DNA of 64,000 bases from JACVRM01 sp963809765 (GCA_963809765.1 CAWEKT010000001.1:1240001-1304000); one strand, 5' to 3'; positions 47,885 through 57,179 are shown, counted from the first letter of the stretch. Notes: generated from the letters alone by a model not told the origin. Program-made: numbers and translations.

Positions 47885-50503
47885 GTGCGCTCGCGGCGGG
47901 CGGATGATCACGGCGTGCGGCAGGATCTCCCGACTGGCACCGTCACCCTCCTGTTCACGGACGTCGAAGGGTCGACGAATCTCCTGCACGAGCTCGGTGC
48001 GGACGTGTACGCCGAGGCTCTTGCCAAGCACCGCACCATCGTGCGCGATGTGTGCACGGCGGAGGGCGGAGTCGAGGTCGACACCCAGGGCGACGCATTC
48101 TTCTTTGCCTTCGCTTCGGCACCGGGTGCCCTAGCGGCGGCGCACGCAATGACCGATGCGCTCGGACCGGGGCCGATCCAGCTGCGTATCGGCCTGCACA
48201 CGGGCGCGCCGCTCGTGACCGACGAGGGCTACGTCGGGGACGACGTCCATCTCGCCGCACGGGTCGCAGCCTCGGCCCACGGAGGGCAGGTCGTGCTCTC
48301 GCAGGCGACCGGAGCGCTTCTCGACTCCCACTCGCTCACCGATCTCGGCGAGCACCGTCTCAAGGACATCGACCGGGGGGTCACCATCCTCCAGTTCGGG
48401 GAGGAGCGCTTCCCTCCCCTGAAGACGATCTCGAACACCAACCTTCCCCGTCCTACCTCCTCCTTCGTCGGCAGGGAACGAGAGCTGCAGGAGGTCCTCA
48501 GCAGGATCTCCGGGAGAGCGCGCCTGCTCACCCTGACCGGACCCGGCGGCTCTGGGAAGACCCGGCTCGCGCTCGAGGCCGCTGCAACGCTTGTCCCTTC
48601 CTACAAGGCAGGCGTCTTCTGGGTCGGCCTGGCCGCGCTGCGCGACCCGGCGCTGGTCAGCGAGACGATTGCCCAGACGCTGGGATCCAAGAACGGCCTC
48701 GCCGAGCACGTCGGCGAACGCGAGCTGCTCCTGCTGCTCGACAACCTGGAGCAGGTGATCGAGGCGGCGCCCCAGTTGTCCGCGCTGCTCAGCGCCTGCG
48801 CCAATCTGAACGTACTCGTCACGAGCCGCGAGCTCCTGCGCGTCCAGGGCGAAGTCGAGTACCCGGTGCCGCCGCTCGCCTCGCCCGAGGCCGTGGCGCT
48901 GTTCTGCGAGCGGGCCGGGCTCGAACCTTCCGAGGAGATCGCCGAGCTCTGCGTCCGACTCGACCAGCTGCCGCTCGCAGTCGAGCTCGCCGCCGCACGC
49001 GCCAAGGCGCTCTCGCCGAGACAGATCCTCGAGCGGCTCTCGCAGCGCCTCGACCTGCTCGAGGGCGGCCGCGACGCCGACCCGCGGCAGCAGACGCTGC
49101 GCGCGACGATCGACTGGAGCCACGACCTGCTCTCCGAGGAAGAGCAACGCGTCCTCCATGCCATCTCGGTCTTCGCCGGCTGCACCCTGGAGGCCGCCGA
49201 GGAGGTCTGCGCCGCCGACATCAGCACGCTGCAGTCGCTGGTCGAGAAGAGCCTGCTCCGCTTCTCAAGCGAGCGCTACTGGATGCTCGAGACCATCCGC
49301 GAGTACGCGCGCGAACGGCTCGACGAGGCCGGCGAGACCGACGCGCTCGCACGTCGCCACGCCGACTACCACCTCGCGTTGCTCGAGGAGCGACAACCTC
49401 TCATGCTGGGCTCCGGCCGTGGGGAGCTGCTCGCGTGGTTCGGGGAGGAGGAGGACAACCTACGGGCAACCCTCGACTACCTCGAGCGCGCTGCGCCCCC
49501 CGACGCAGCGCGTGCGGCAGATCTGCTCACGTGGTTCTGGATGCCGCGCGGCCGGGCCGTCGAGGCGCAGGAACGCCTGCTTCGGCTCCTCGCCCGCAAC
49601 GATTTCGCCGCGGGCACGCGCGCGATGCTGCTCGGGGGCGTCGCCGACATCGAGCTGCGCCTGGGACAGCTCGACGCCGCCGAGTCTCATGCCCAGGAGG
49701 CTGTCACGCTCGCCCGCGAGTCGGGGGAGCGCCGGACGCTCGCCTTCGCCCTCTGGAGCATCGCCTGGGTCGCCCTTAACCGGGGCGACTTTGACGAAGC
49801 GATCCGTCTCCTCACCCGCGTGGTCGAGGAGACGTCCGACGACGAGTGGTTTTCGGGTGCTCTGAGAGACCTGGCGTCAGCTCAGATGGAGGCCGGTCGT
49901 GACGAGGAGGCGCGCCAGACGTTCCGGGAAGCGAGCAGTCGATTCCACGCGATGGAGGACGACGCGAACGAGGCAACGACGAGCATGTGTCTCGCGCACC
50001 TCGAGCTCTACGTGCGCGATTTCGAAGCCGCCTACGTCCTGGCGGCCTCCGCGCTCGAGCAGGTCAGGGCAATCGGAGACCTCTACAGGAGCATCGGCGC
50101 TCTCATGGTGCTCGGCTTCGCCGCCCTCGGGCTCGGCCGCCGTAGCGAGGCGAGAGAAACGTTTGCGGAGTCGCTTGATCTCGCCCTCTCCGCGGACACG
50201 CGATCCGATGCATTGCCGGCAACGCTCATAGGAATCGCGCTCGCAGCCGACACGGCGGACGCGCGATCGGCCGCGCGGCTCCGAGGCGCCGTCAACAAGC
50301 TTTACGAACCCATCACCCGCGGCACCCCGCGATTCCTCGAACTCGAGCGATATCTCGAGCAGCGGCTCATCGACGCACTCGGCGCGGACGAATACGCGAA
50401 CGAGCAGGCACTCGGCGCCGGAATGGATATCGACGCCGCGATCGACCTCGCGCGAACGCTCGCTGACCCGGAGAGGCAAGGAGCGGTCGCCAAGTCCTGC
50501 TAG
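47885..50503 (+). CDS. Adenylate/guanylate cyclase - AAA ATPase - TPR protein
   Basis: An 872-residue protein (GTG 47885; GTG 47915 possible). Residues about 15-180 are a class III cyclase: TVTLLFTDVEGSTNLL (metal Asp), VDTQGDAFFFAFASA (second Asp) and LRIGLHTG. From about 200, FVGREREL-based NB-ARC/AAA ATPase has P-loop LTGPGGSGKTRLALE and Walker B LLLLLDNLEQ. The C-terminal third is TPR-like helices (LGQLDAAESHAQEAVTLARE). No LuxR DNA-binding domain is present, unlike many relatives. It starts 36 bp after an integration repeat. A signal-sensing STAND-type role is likely. Confidence 0.85.
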   Translation: MRSRRADDHGVRQDLPTGTVTLLFTDVEGSTNLLHELGADVYAEALAKHRTIVRDVCTAEGGVEVDTQGDAFFFAFASAPGALAAAHAMTDALGPGPIQLRIGLHTGAPLVTDEGYVGDDVHLAARVAASAHGGQVVLSQATGALLDSHSLTDLGEHRLKDIDRGVTILQFGEERFPPLKTISNTNLPRPTSSFVGRERELQEVLSRISGRARLLTLTGPGGSGKTRLALEAAATLVPSYKAGVFWVGLAALRDPALVSETIAQTLGSKNGLAEHVGERELLLLLDNLEQVIEAAPQLSALLSACANLNVLVTSRELLRVQGEVEYPVPPLASPEAVALFCERAGLEPSEEIAELCVRLDQLPLAVELAAARAKALSPRQILERLSQRLDLLEGGRDADPRQQTLRATIDWSHDLLSEEEQRVLHAISVFAGCTLEAAEEVCAADISTLQSLVEKSLLRFSSERYWMLETIREYARERLDEAGETDALARRHADYHLALLEERQPLMLGSGRGELLAWFGEEEDNLRATLDYLERAAPPDAARAADLLTWFWMPRGRAVEAQERLLRLLARNDFAAGTRAMLLGGVADIELRLGQLDAAESHAQEAVTLARESGERRTLAFALWSIAWVALNRGDFDEAIRLLTRVVEETSDDEWFSGALRDLASAQMEAGRDEEARQTFREASSRFHAMEDDANEATTSMCLAHLELYVRDFEAAYVLAASALEQVRAIGDLYRSIGALMVLGFAALGLGRRSEARETFAESLDLALSADTRSDALPATLIGIALAADTADARSAARLRGAVNKLYEPITRGTPRFLELERYLEQRLIDALGADEYANEQALGAGMDIDAAIDLARTLADPERQGAVAKSC

Positions 50504-50540
50504 GCGGGCTTTAAGGAGGTCGGAGTGACCCCGACTCGCG

Positions 50541-50920
50541 ATGGAGCGCCTCGCCGTCTACTGCGCGGACGTCGGCGATCAAGCAAGGCAACTTCGGCTG
50601 GGCTCGCGAGCGAGCTGCCGGCCGGTACCTCGACTGGCCGGCTTTCGGGGCCGGGGCAGCGGGCTCTTCGTTTGGGAGGCGTTCGTGACCGAGAAGGCGA
50701 AGGCGACCACGCACGTCGACGACGCCACGAATTGCGGTCGCGCGCTTCACGGCCGCACTGCCCGATCCACCGAGTGCAAACGTGGTCACCGCCGAGCGGC
50801 CGCTCTCGCTAATCGGGGCGGCAGCCCTCTGGGCAGGCTGGAGCGCCGACGACGAACTCCTCCGCGCGCCGTGCCTTGTCCTGAAGGCCGCGGCTGCCGA
50901 CGCGGCGTCAACTGGGTAAT
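50541..50920 (+). pseudogene. Decayed conserved hypothetical gene
   Basis: Joined across frames the plus strand reads MERLAVYCADVG, then IKQGNFGWARER, AGRYLDWPAFGAG, EKAKATTHVDDAT, VARFTAALPDPPSANVVTAE and RPLSLIGAAALWAGWS. These pieces are in order and look conserved, but at least three frame changes and a missing middle show real decay, more than one indel could explain. I do not name the family. The remainder of 50504-51020 is empty. Confidence 0.5.
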
Positions 50921-51020
50921 GGGGCGGCGGATAGTGGCTGAGGCGTGTGACGGCCGTCTGGCGAGCGCGCCTCGGTTCGTAAGCGGGTCGAGTGGATCCC
51001 GTGCGTGAGATCCTGCAGCC

Positions 51021-52214
51021 ATGCCCGAAGTGACGCTCGTCCGTGAGAAGCTTGACCAGGCGCCCTCGATCCTCGAGGAGCATGGCGTCGACCTTTGGCT
51101 CACGCTCGTTCGCGAGACGCTCCTCACTCGCGACCCTTGTCTCGAACTGATCGCGGGCACGTATTGCGCCTGGCAAGGCGCGTTTCTGCTCTCGCGCTCG
51201 GGTGAGCGGATCGCAATTGTCGGGCGCTACGACGCGCCGAGCGTCGAGCGGCTCGGCCTGTACTCAGAGGTCGTGGGTTACGACGAGAGCATCCGGCCGC
51301 CGCTTCGCGGGATCATCGAACGCTTGTCGCCCGAGACGATCGCGGTCAACTATTCCGAGAGCGACCCGGCGGCAGACGGGCTGTCGCACGGCATGTGGCT
51401 CGTGCTCCGGGACACTCTGGAGGGGACGCCGTACGCAGACCGTCTCGTCTCCTCGGAGCCGATCGTCGGATCGCTGCGCGGGCGGAAGTCGCCGTTCGAG
51501 ATCGAGCGGATCCGGGCCGCGGTCGCCGAGACCGAGGAGATCTTCGCGCACGCCGGAGACCGGCTCGCGCCCGGCATGAAGGAGACCGAGATCGCTGCGC
51601 TCATGCGGGCGGAGGTTGCGGGGCGCGGCCTCGGCTACGCGTGGGGGGCCGACCACTGCCCCGCTGTCAACGCGGGCCCGGAGAAAGAGGTCGGTCACAG
51701 CGGGCCGAGCGATCTCGAGACCCGGCGGGGCGAGCTCCTGCACATGGACTTCGGCGTCGAGAAGGAGGAGTACTGCAGCGACCTGCAGCGCGTGTGGTAT
51801 CTGCTCGACGACGGCGAGAGCGAGCCGCCCGACGACGTTCTGACCGTGTGGCGCGACGTCTGGGCCTCGATGGACGCGGGCGCTGCCGCGCTACGTCCCG
51901 GCGCTGTCGGCTACGAGGTCGACGCCGTCGCCCGGGCGTCCCTCGTCGCGGCTGGCTACGAGGAGCCGAAGTACGCACTCGGCCACCAGCTGGGTCGTGC
52001 TGCCCACGACGGCGGCACGGTGCTCGGACCGCGCTGGGACCGCTACGGCGACGCTCCGCTCGGCCGGGTCGAAGAGGGCCACGTCTACACGCTCGAGTAC
52101 GGCGCGCCGCTCCGCGGCCGCGGCTACATCGGGCTCGAGGAGGTCGTGCTCGTCACGTCGAACGGCCTCGAGTGGCTGAGCAGGCCCCAGCGCGAGCTCT
52201 GGCTCGTCGAGTAG
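51021..52214 (+). CDS. M24-family aminopeptidase-like protein
   Basis: A 397-residue pita-bread metallohydrolase of the Xaa-Pro peptidase type. The N-terminal creatinase-like domain spans residues 1-160. Metal ligands follow the family order: Asp in LLHMDFGVEKEEY, Asp in CSDLQRVW, His in YALGHQLGRAAHDGG, Glu in GHVYTLEYGAPL and Glu in IGLEEVVLVT. The GHGIG motif of true prolidases reads GHQLG. It probably cleaves Xaa-Pro peptides or a related substrate in the cytoplasm. It stands alone after the decayed gene. Confidence 0.85.
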   Translation: MPEVTLVREKLDQAPSILEEHGVDLWLTLVRETLLTRDPCLELIAGTYCAWQGAFLLSRSGERIAIVGRYDAPSVERLGLYSEVVGYDESIRPPLRGIIERLSPETIAVNYSESDPAADGLSHGMWLVLRDTLEGTPYADRLVSSEPIVGSLRGRKSPFEIERIRAAVAETEEIFAHAGDRLAPGMKETEIAALMRAEVAGRGLGYAWGADHCPAVNAGPEKEVGHSGPSDLETRRGELLHMDFGVEKEEYCSDLQRVWYLLDDGESEPPDDVLTVWRDVWASMDAGAAALRPGAVGYEVDAVARASLVAAGYEEPKYALGHQLGRAAHDGGTVLGPRWDRYGDAPLGRVEEGHVYTLEYGAPLRGRGYIGLEEVVLVTSNGLEWLSRPQRELWLVE

Positions 52215-52273
52215 CGCAGCTCTAGCCTCGCCACGCGCGCGCCACGCGAGTCCATGGATGTCGGCTCCCTCAG

Positions 52274-52303
52274 TCGGAGTGCCCGGATCTGAACCGGGGA
52301 CCA
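52274..52303 (-). pseudogene. Second tRNA 3'-end remnant
   Basis: GTCCCCGGTTCAGATCCGGG then CACTCCG-A on the minus strand matches the T-arm and acceptor end of the intact tRNA-Pro at 52433 at 27 of 29 positions. It lies 130 bp downstream of that gene and has no 5' half. It is probably the far side of an old integration at this tRNA. Confidence 0.7.
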
Positions 52304-52400
52304 CTGCTGTGCGACACTGCGCGCCGTCTTCATGCGTACCCCTACTCAGCCGACTCGTACTACCACGGTACGCGCAGCGGCCAGCTCTCAAGATCCCCCA

Positions 52401-52427
52401 ATGAAAAAGCCCTGCTAAGAGGGCTTT
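52401..52427 (-). terminator. Intrinsic terminator of tRNA-Pro
   Basis: On the minus strand AAAGCCCT, loop CTTAGC, AGGGCTTT is followed by TTTTT-like sequence. It starts 6 bp after the tRNA 3' end. Confidence 0.85.
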
Positions 52428-52432
52428 CTCAG

Positions 52433-52507
52433 TCGGGGTGCCCGGATTTGAACCGGGGACCTCTTGTCCCCCAGACAAGCGCGCTAACCAGGCTGCGCCA
52501 CACCCCG
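52433..52507 (-). tRNA. tRNA-Pro (GGG)
   Basis: A 75-nt cloverleaf: acceptor CGGGGTG/CACCCCG with discriminator A, D-arm GCGC..GCGC, anticodon arm CTTGT-CTGGGGG-ACAAG giving anticodon GGG after U33, and T-arm CCCGG-TTCAAAT-CCGGG. CCA is not encoded. A terminator follows. The gene neighbours two partial copies of similar 3' ends (52274 and 47689), so it appears to be the preferred integration target. Confidence 0.93.
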
Positions 52508-52635
52508 CGCGAGGCGCACGATAGCCGATTGGCGGCCGTGCTCTCTTTGCGGTGGCTCCAGCATGCTCTAGACGTTTGGATGCCTGCCCGCCCGGGGACC
52601 ACTGAACCTGTCCGGGAGGAGACCTCCTCCTTGCT

Positions 52636-52662
52636 AGAGGGCGGCTCTCTGGGCCGCCCTCT
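52636..52662. terminator. Hairpin at the end of the uppS-XRE operon
   Basis: AGAGGGCGGC, loop TCTCTGG, GCCGCCCTCT is a perfect 10-bp stem 8 bp after the XRE stop. The minus-strand T-tract is poor. Confidence 0.55.
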
Positions 52663-52669
52663 CGCTTTC

Positions 52670-52966
52670 TCAGCCGAGCCGCTTGTAGAGGCGGTCGATC
52701 AGCTCCGGCATCGACTCGAGCTTCTCGGTGATGCGGCGGAGCCGGTACTCGCGGAAGTGCTCCGGCTCGACGCCGAGGGACGCGGCGATCCGCTCGATGA
52801 CGTCATCGGCGGGCACCGGCCGGTTCCCGTGGACGATGTGGTTCAGGTAGCCGGCCGAGAGGTCGGCCGTATGCGCCAGCCCGCGATAGGTCACGCCGGT
52901 CTCGTTCATCAGCTGCTCGAGCGTCGGGCCGAACGGCTCGGAGCTGAAACGCCGCCGCCGGGCCAT
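52670..52966 (-). CDS. XRE-family HTH protein
   Basis: A 98-residue protein with a helix-turn-helix (LEQLMNETGVTYRGLAHTAD, then LSAGYLNHIVHGNRPVPADD) of the Cro/CI type and a C-terminal helical tail (EYRLRRITEKLESMPELIDR). Its ATG overlaps the proS stop by one base (TGATG), so it is the last gene of the lipid/isoprenoid operon. Membership of this operon is unusual for a repressor; it could act back on the operon, but no operator is identified. Confidence 0.8.
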   Translation of the reverse strand: MARRRRFSSEPFGPTLEQLMNETGVTYRGLAHTADLSAGYLNHIVHGNRPVPADDVIERIAASLGVEPEHFREYRLRRITEKLESMPELIDRLYKRLG

Positions 52967-54628
52967 CACGCCACTCCCGCCAGCTCGCGGATCTCGACGC
53001 GGCGCTCGTCGCCCGTGGCGCGGTCGCGCACGTCGACAGCGCCGTCCTCGACGGTCTTCTTCCCCACGGTCACGCGGGTGGGAATGCCGAGCAGGTCGGC
53101 GTCGGCGAACTTCTCGCCCGGACGCTGGTCGCGATCGTCGAGCAGGACCGAGCGCCCGCCGTCCTCGTAGGCGCGGGCCGTCTCCAGCCCTTGCTCGTCC
53201 ACGCCCGCGAGCACGAGCACGTGCACGTCGTACGGGGCGATCTCCCGCGGCCAGCTGATGCCGTGCTCGTCGTGGTGCTGCTCGACGGCGGCGGCAATCA
53301 CCCGCCCGGGACCGATGCCGTAGCTGCCCATGATGATCGGCTTCTCCACGCCGTCCTCGTCGAGGAACATCGCACCGAGCGCGTTGGAGTGGAAGGTGCC
53401 GAGCTTGAAAATGTGGCCGAGCTCGATCGCCGGCTGCACGGTCAGCTCGCCGCCGCAGATCGGGCACGCATCGCCCGCCCGTGCCTGGCGGATGTCGACG
53501 AACGTCGGCTCGTAGTCGCGCCCTGCCTCGACCCCGCGCAGGTGCCAGCCGTCGCGGTTCGCGCCGGCCACGAACTGCCCGTCGCGCAGGCTCTCGTCCG
53601 CGATCACCTCGACGCTCACCCCGACCGGCCCGAGCGAGCCGCCGCCGGCGCCGAACGTCTCCCGGATCTCGTCCTCGGTCGCCGGCCGGAACGTCGCCTC
53701 GAAGTGCGTCATCAGCTTCTCCTCGCTGAGCCGGTCGTCGCCGCGGACGAGCGCGAGCACGACGCCGGTCGCCGACCACGACCGGCATCGCCTTCGAGGT
53801 CGCGGCCGGGTCGATGCCGAGGAACTCGGCGAGCGCCTCGATCGTCGTGACGCCGGGCGTCTCGATCTCCTCCGGGCTCCCGAGCGACTCGGGGAGCTCG
53901 GGCGCGCGCGGCACGCCGCGGGCGGCCTCGATGTCGGCGAAGTAGTCACCGTTCGCGCAGCGCATCAGCTCGTTCTCGCCGGAGCCGGTCGGCGCCAGGA
54001 AGCCGAGCGACTCCTTGCCGCCCATGATCCCGGACTCGGCCTCGACGAGGTATGCCTCGACCCCGCAGCGCTCGAAGATGCGCGCGTACGCCTCGGCATG
54101 CCGGTCGAAGCTCTCGTCGAGGCCCGGCCTGGTCGCGGTCGAACGAGTACGAGTCCTTCATGATGAACTCGCGCACGCGCAGCAGGCCGCCGCGGGGACG
54201 CGGCTCGTCGCGGTCCTTGGTGCTGAAGTGGTACCAGAGCTGCGGCAGCTGCTTGTACGACTGGAGCTCGCGCGCGTGGAAGGTCATCGACTCCTCGTGC
54301 GTCAGCGGCAGGACGAAATGCCCGCCCGCTGCGGTCGCTGAGCTTGAAGAGCTCGGGGATCGCGATGCGGCCGGTCTCCTCCCAGAGCTCGGCCGGCGTC
54401 AGCGTCGGGCAGAGCATCTCCTGGCCGCCGATCGCGTTGATCTCCTCGCGGATGATCTGCACGACCCGCTGCTGCACGCGCCAGCCGAGCGGCATGTACG
54501 TCCAGAGGCCGGCGCCCGACCTGGCGGATGAACCCGCCGCGGACGAGGAGCTTGTGCGACGCGGCCTCCGCGTCTGCGGGCGCGTCGCGAAGGGTCGGCG
54601 TGAAGAGCTGCGACTGCCGTGCGATCAC
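52966..54628 (-). CDS. proS: Prolyl-tRNA synthetase (four frameshifts)
   Basis: A class II synthetase of about 553 residues charging tRNA-Pro. Motif 1 region is PLGWRVQQRVVQIIREEINA, motif 2 PRGGLLRVREFIMKDSYSFD and motif 3 GSYGIGPGRVIAAAVEQHHD; the editing insertion lies between (about 230-400). Single extra bases near 54518, 54332, 54128 and 53775 break the frame, after which the protein resumes in register each time. The length (1663 nt) fits four insertions. proS is essential and no other copy is visible, so these are best read as sequence errors. Downstream of ispG in the order typical of bacteria. Confidence 0.92.
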
Positions 54629-54697
54629 AAGGCCGAGAGGTTAGTTGAGCCCGCCACGTGGAGCCCCGTGGAGCAGCCTCGCGTCCCGAAGGAGCAC

Positions 54698-54772
54698 TTA
54701 GTGGCTGACAGCCACAAGCCGATCCGGCTCGAGACAGCGCCTCGGTCCGAGTTAGTGGCTGTCAGCCACTAA
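54698..54772. repeat. Two copies of a 21-bp palindrome
   Basis: TTAGTGGCTGACAGCCACAA (54698-54717) and TTAGTGGCTG-T-CAGCCACTAA (54752-54772) lie 34 bp apart between proS and ispG. The second is perfect. They may be REP elements or regulator sites inside the operon. Confidence 0.6.
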
Positions 54773-54828
54773 CTCTCGCTGCGAGCGCTCGGACCCGCGC
54801 GGGCTTGTGCACCGGTGCGCCGCGGCCG

Positions 54829-55962
54829 CTACTCGATCGGGATCAGCGAGGCCTCGGCCATCGCGAGCGCGGCCGGCTTGGCCATCTTGAGGCGCTTCGG
54901 GCGGGGCATGCCGGCTTCGATCCAGGTGTCGATCTCCCGGAAGAGCTCGTCGACGAGGATCGGCGACCCGACCTTCTTGAGCACGCGCCCGTGGGCATAG
55001 ATGAAGCCGACGTCGCGTCCGCCGGCGATGCCGAAGTCGGCGTCGCCCGCCTCGCCCGGCCCGTTCACCGCGCAGCCCATCACCGCCACCTCGAAGGCCT
55101 GCGGGTAGTCCCGCAGGCGCGCCTCCACCTCGACCGCAAGGTTCTCGACGCCGACGTTGTCCCGCCCGCAGGAGGGGCAGGCGATCATCACCGGGCCGCG
55201 CTCGCGCAGCCCGAGCGCCTTGAGGATCTCCCAGGCGACCTCGACCTCCTTGACCGGGTCGGCTGTCAGCGAGACGCGCAGCGTGTCGCCGATGCCGTCG
55301 GCGAGCAGCGAGCCGATGCCGACGGCGCTCTTGATCGACCCGGCGAACGGTGTTCCTGCCTCGGTGACCCCGAGGTGGAGCGGGTAGGGCACCTTGGCCG
55401 CCAGCATGCGGTAGGCGCGGATCATCGTCGGCACGTGCGTCGCCTTGACGGAGATCTTGAAGTCGTGGAAGTCGAGCTTCTCGAGGAGCTCGACCTCCTC
55501 GAGTGCCGCGGCGACGAGCGCCTCGGCCTGGTCCTCGCGCGCGAGGTCCTCGAGGTGGCGTGGCAGTGAGCCGGAGTTGGCGCCGATCCGCATCGGAACA
55601 CCTGCCTCCCGCGCCCGCTCGACGACCTGGGCGACCTTGTCGGGGCCGCCGATGTTCCCGGGGTTGATACGGACGGCGGCCACGCCCGCGTCGATCGCCC
55701 GCAGGGCGAGGCTGGCGTTGAAGTGGATGTCCGCGATCACCGGGAGCGGCGAGAGGCGGACGATGCTCCGCAGCGCCTCCGCGTCCTCGATCTTCGGGAC
55801 TGCGCAGCGCACGAGCTCGCAGCCGGCTGAGGCGAGGGCGGCGATCTGCGCCACGGTCGCCTCGACGTCGCGCGTGGGCGTGAGCGTCATCGACTGGATG
55901 ACGACCGGCGCGCCGCCGCCGACGGCGACGCTGCCGACCCGGATCTGACGCTCGCTCGGCAT
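54829..55962 (-). CDS. ispG: 4-hydroxy-3-methylbut-2-en-1-yl diphosphate synthase IspG
   Basis: A 377-residue enzyme of the MEP pathway, converting MEcPP to HMBPP with a [4Fe-4S] cluster. The N-terminal TIM barrel has ADIHFNASLALRA and RINPGNIGGPDKV. The C-terminal cluster domain has CPSCGRDN and VMGCAVNGPGEAGDADFGI, giving the three Cys and one Glu ligands. It lacks the plant/Chlamydia insert. It lies 2 bp after the rseP stop, so is cotranscribed with dxr, another MEP gene. Confidence 0.96.
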   Translation of the reverse strand: MPSERQIRVGSVAVGGGAPVVIQSMTLTPTRDVEATVAQIAALASAGCELVRCAVPKIEDAEALRSIVRLSPLPVIADIHFNASLALRAIDAGVAAVRINPGNIGGPDKVAQVVERAREAGVPMRIGANSGSLPRHLEDLAREDQAEALVAAALEEVELLEKLDFHDFKISVKATHVPTMIRAYRMLAAKVPYPLHLGVTEAGTPFAGSIKSAVGIGSLLADGIGDTLRVSLTADPVKEVEVAWEILKALGLRERGPVMIACPSCGRDNVGVENLAVEVEARLRDYPQAFEVAVMGCAVNGPGEAGDADFGIAGGRDVGFIYAHGRVLKKVGSPILVDELFREIDTWIEAGMPRPKRLKMAKPAALAMAEASLIPIE

Positions 55963-55964
55963 GG

Positions 55965-57179
55965 CTACTCGCCGAGTCTGCCGATGTCGTTCGACAGCCC
56001 GACGAAGAAGAGCAGGAGCACCACCGCCAGCCCGACGGCGGATACCCGCTCGTACACCGCCCGCCCGACCGTGCGCCCGCGGACGCCCTCGATGATCGCG
56101 AAGGCGATGTGGCCACCGTCAAGCGGCAGCAGCGGCAGCAGGTTGAGCAGGGCGAGCGACAGGCTGATCAGGCCGAGCACCCAGAGGTAGCGCTCGGTTC
56201 CCTGGTCGAGCGCGGTCGAGGAGCCCTGGACGATCCCGACCGGGCTCGAGATCTCCTCGCGCCCCTCGCCCGTGACCAGCCGTCCGAGCGACTTGCCGAT
56301 CTCCTTGGTGACGAGGCCGGTGAGCCTCACCGCCCGCCACGCGGCCGCGGGCAGGCCAAGGCCTTCGCGCTCGAGCACGAAGCCGATCCGGTAGATGCCG
56401 TCGTCCTCGAGCCGCGGCCGTGTCGGCCCGAGCGTCACCGCCTCGCCGTCGCGGATGACCGTGATCGTGATCGGCTTGCCCTCGGAGGCGTTGATCTGCC
56501 GCGCGACGTCCGCAGGCCCGACCGGCGCGTCGGCGATGGCGACGATGTCGTCGCCCGCCTGGAGCCCGATGGCAGCGGCGGGGAAGTCGCTGCGGATCGA
56601 CTCGACGCGCGAGCTCGCGGCTCCGCCGGCAGTGAGGAAGAGCGCCGTGAAGAGGATGAGCGCGAAGAGGATGTTCGTCGCCGGGCCCGCGAGGATGACC
56701 GCCACCCGCTTCCAGGTCTGCGACTGCCAGTACGCCTCGCTGCCGAGCGCGTCGTCGAGGTCGCGCAACCCGCGCTCGGCCGCCTTGCGCGCGCCGGGCG
56801 ACAGGTTCGCGTCCGCGAGGAGCCCGCCGATCGTCACGAGCTCCTGCTGCGCCACGCGCATGTGCCCCTCGGTGAGCGCCCGCTTGACGCGCTCCACCGG
56901 GCCGGCGAGCTCCGGCCGCTCCGATCGCGCCGGCCCGAACGCGTACTCGGCGTCGCCGGCGGTCGGGCGGTGCATCCCGGGGATGCGCACGTACCCGCCC
57001 AGCGGAATGGCGCCCAGCCCGTACTCGATCCCGTTTCTCCGGAACTTCACGAGAGCAGGCGGGAAGCCGACGTAGAACTTCCGCGGCCGCATGCGAACGG
57101 CCAGTGCGGTGACAAAGTGTCCGAGCTCGTGCACGAAGACGAGGAAGGCGAGCCCGAGGATTGCGACGCCGACGTTCAT
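55965..57179 (-). CDS. rseP: Site-2 intramembrane protease RseP/Rip1-like
   Basis: A 404-residue membrane metalloprotease. Helix 1 carries HELGH (zinc ligands and catalytic Glu) and the C-terminal helix LLPLLPLDGGH supplies the third ligand region. A single PDZ domain (about residues 195-265, IGLQAGDDIVAIADAPVGPA) sits between. An extra segment of about 70 residues follows the first helices (residues 70-140). It cleaves membrane anti-sigma factors or other single-span proteins. ATGA overlap with dxr, 2-bp gap to ispG. Confidence 0.92.
   Translation of the reverse strand: MNVGVAILGLAFLVFVHELGHFVTALAVRMRPRKFYVGFPPALVKFRRNGIEYGLGAIPLGGYVRIPGMHRPTAGDAEYAFGPARSERPELAGPVERVKRALTEGHMRVAQQELVTIGGLLADANLSPGARKAAERGLRDLDDALGSEAYWQSQTWKRVAVILAGPATNILFALILFTALFLTAGGAASSRVESIRSDFPAAAIGLQAGDDIVAIADAPVGPADVARQINASEGKPITITVIRDGEAVTLGPTRPRLEDDGIYRIGFVLEREGLGLPAAAWRAVRLTGLVTKEIGKSLGRLVTGEGREEISSPVGIVQGSSTALDQGTERYLWVLGLISLSLALLNLLPLLPLDGGHIAFAIIEGVRGRTVGRAVYERVSAVGLAVVLLLFFVGLSNDIGRLGE

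Noticed and set aside
53775..54518. Programmed frameshifting in proS
   Set aside because: There are no slippery heptamers with downstream structures at four separate places; extra bases in G/C runs are simpler.
54698..54772. Intrinsic terminator inside the operon
   Set aside because: The palindromes are not followed by T-tracts on either strand and have almost no loop.
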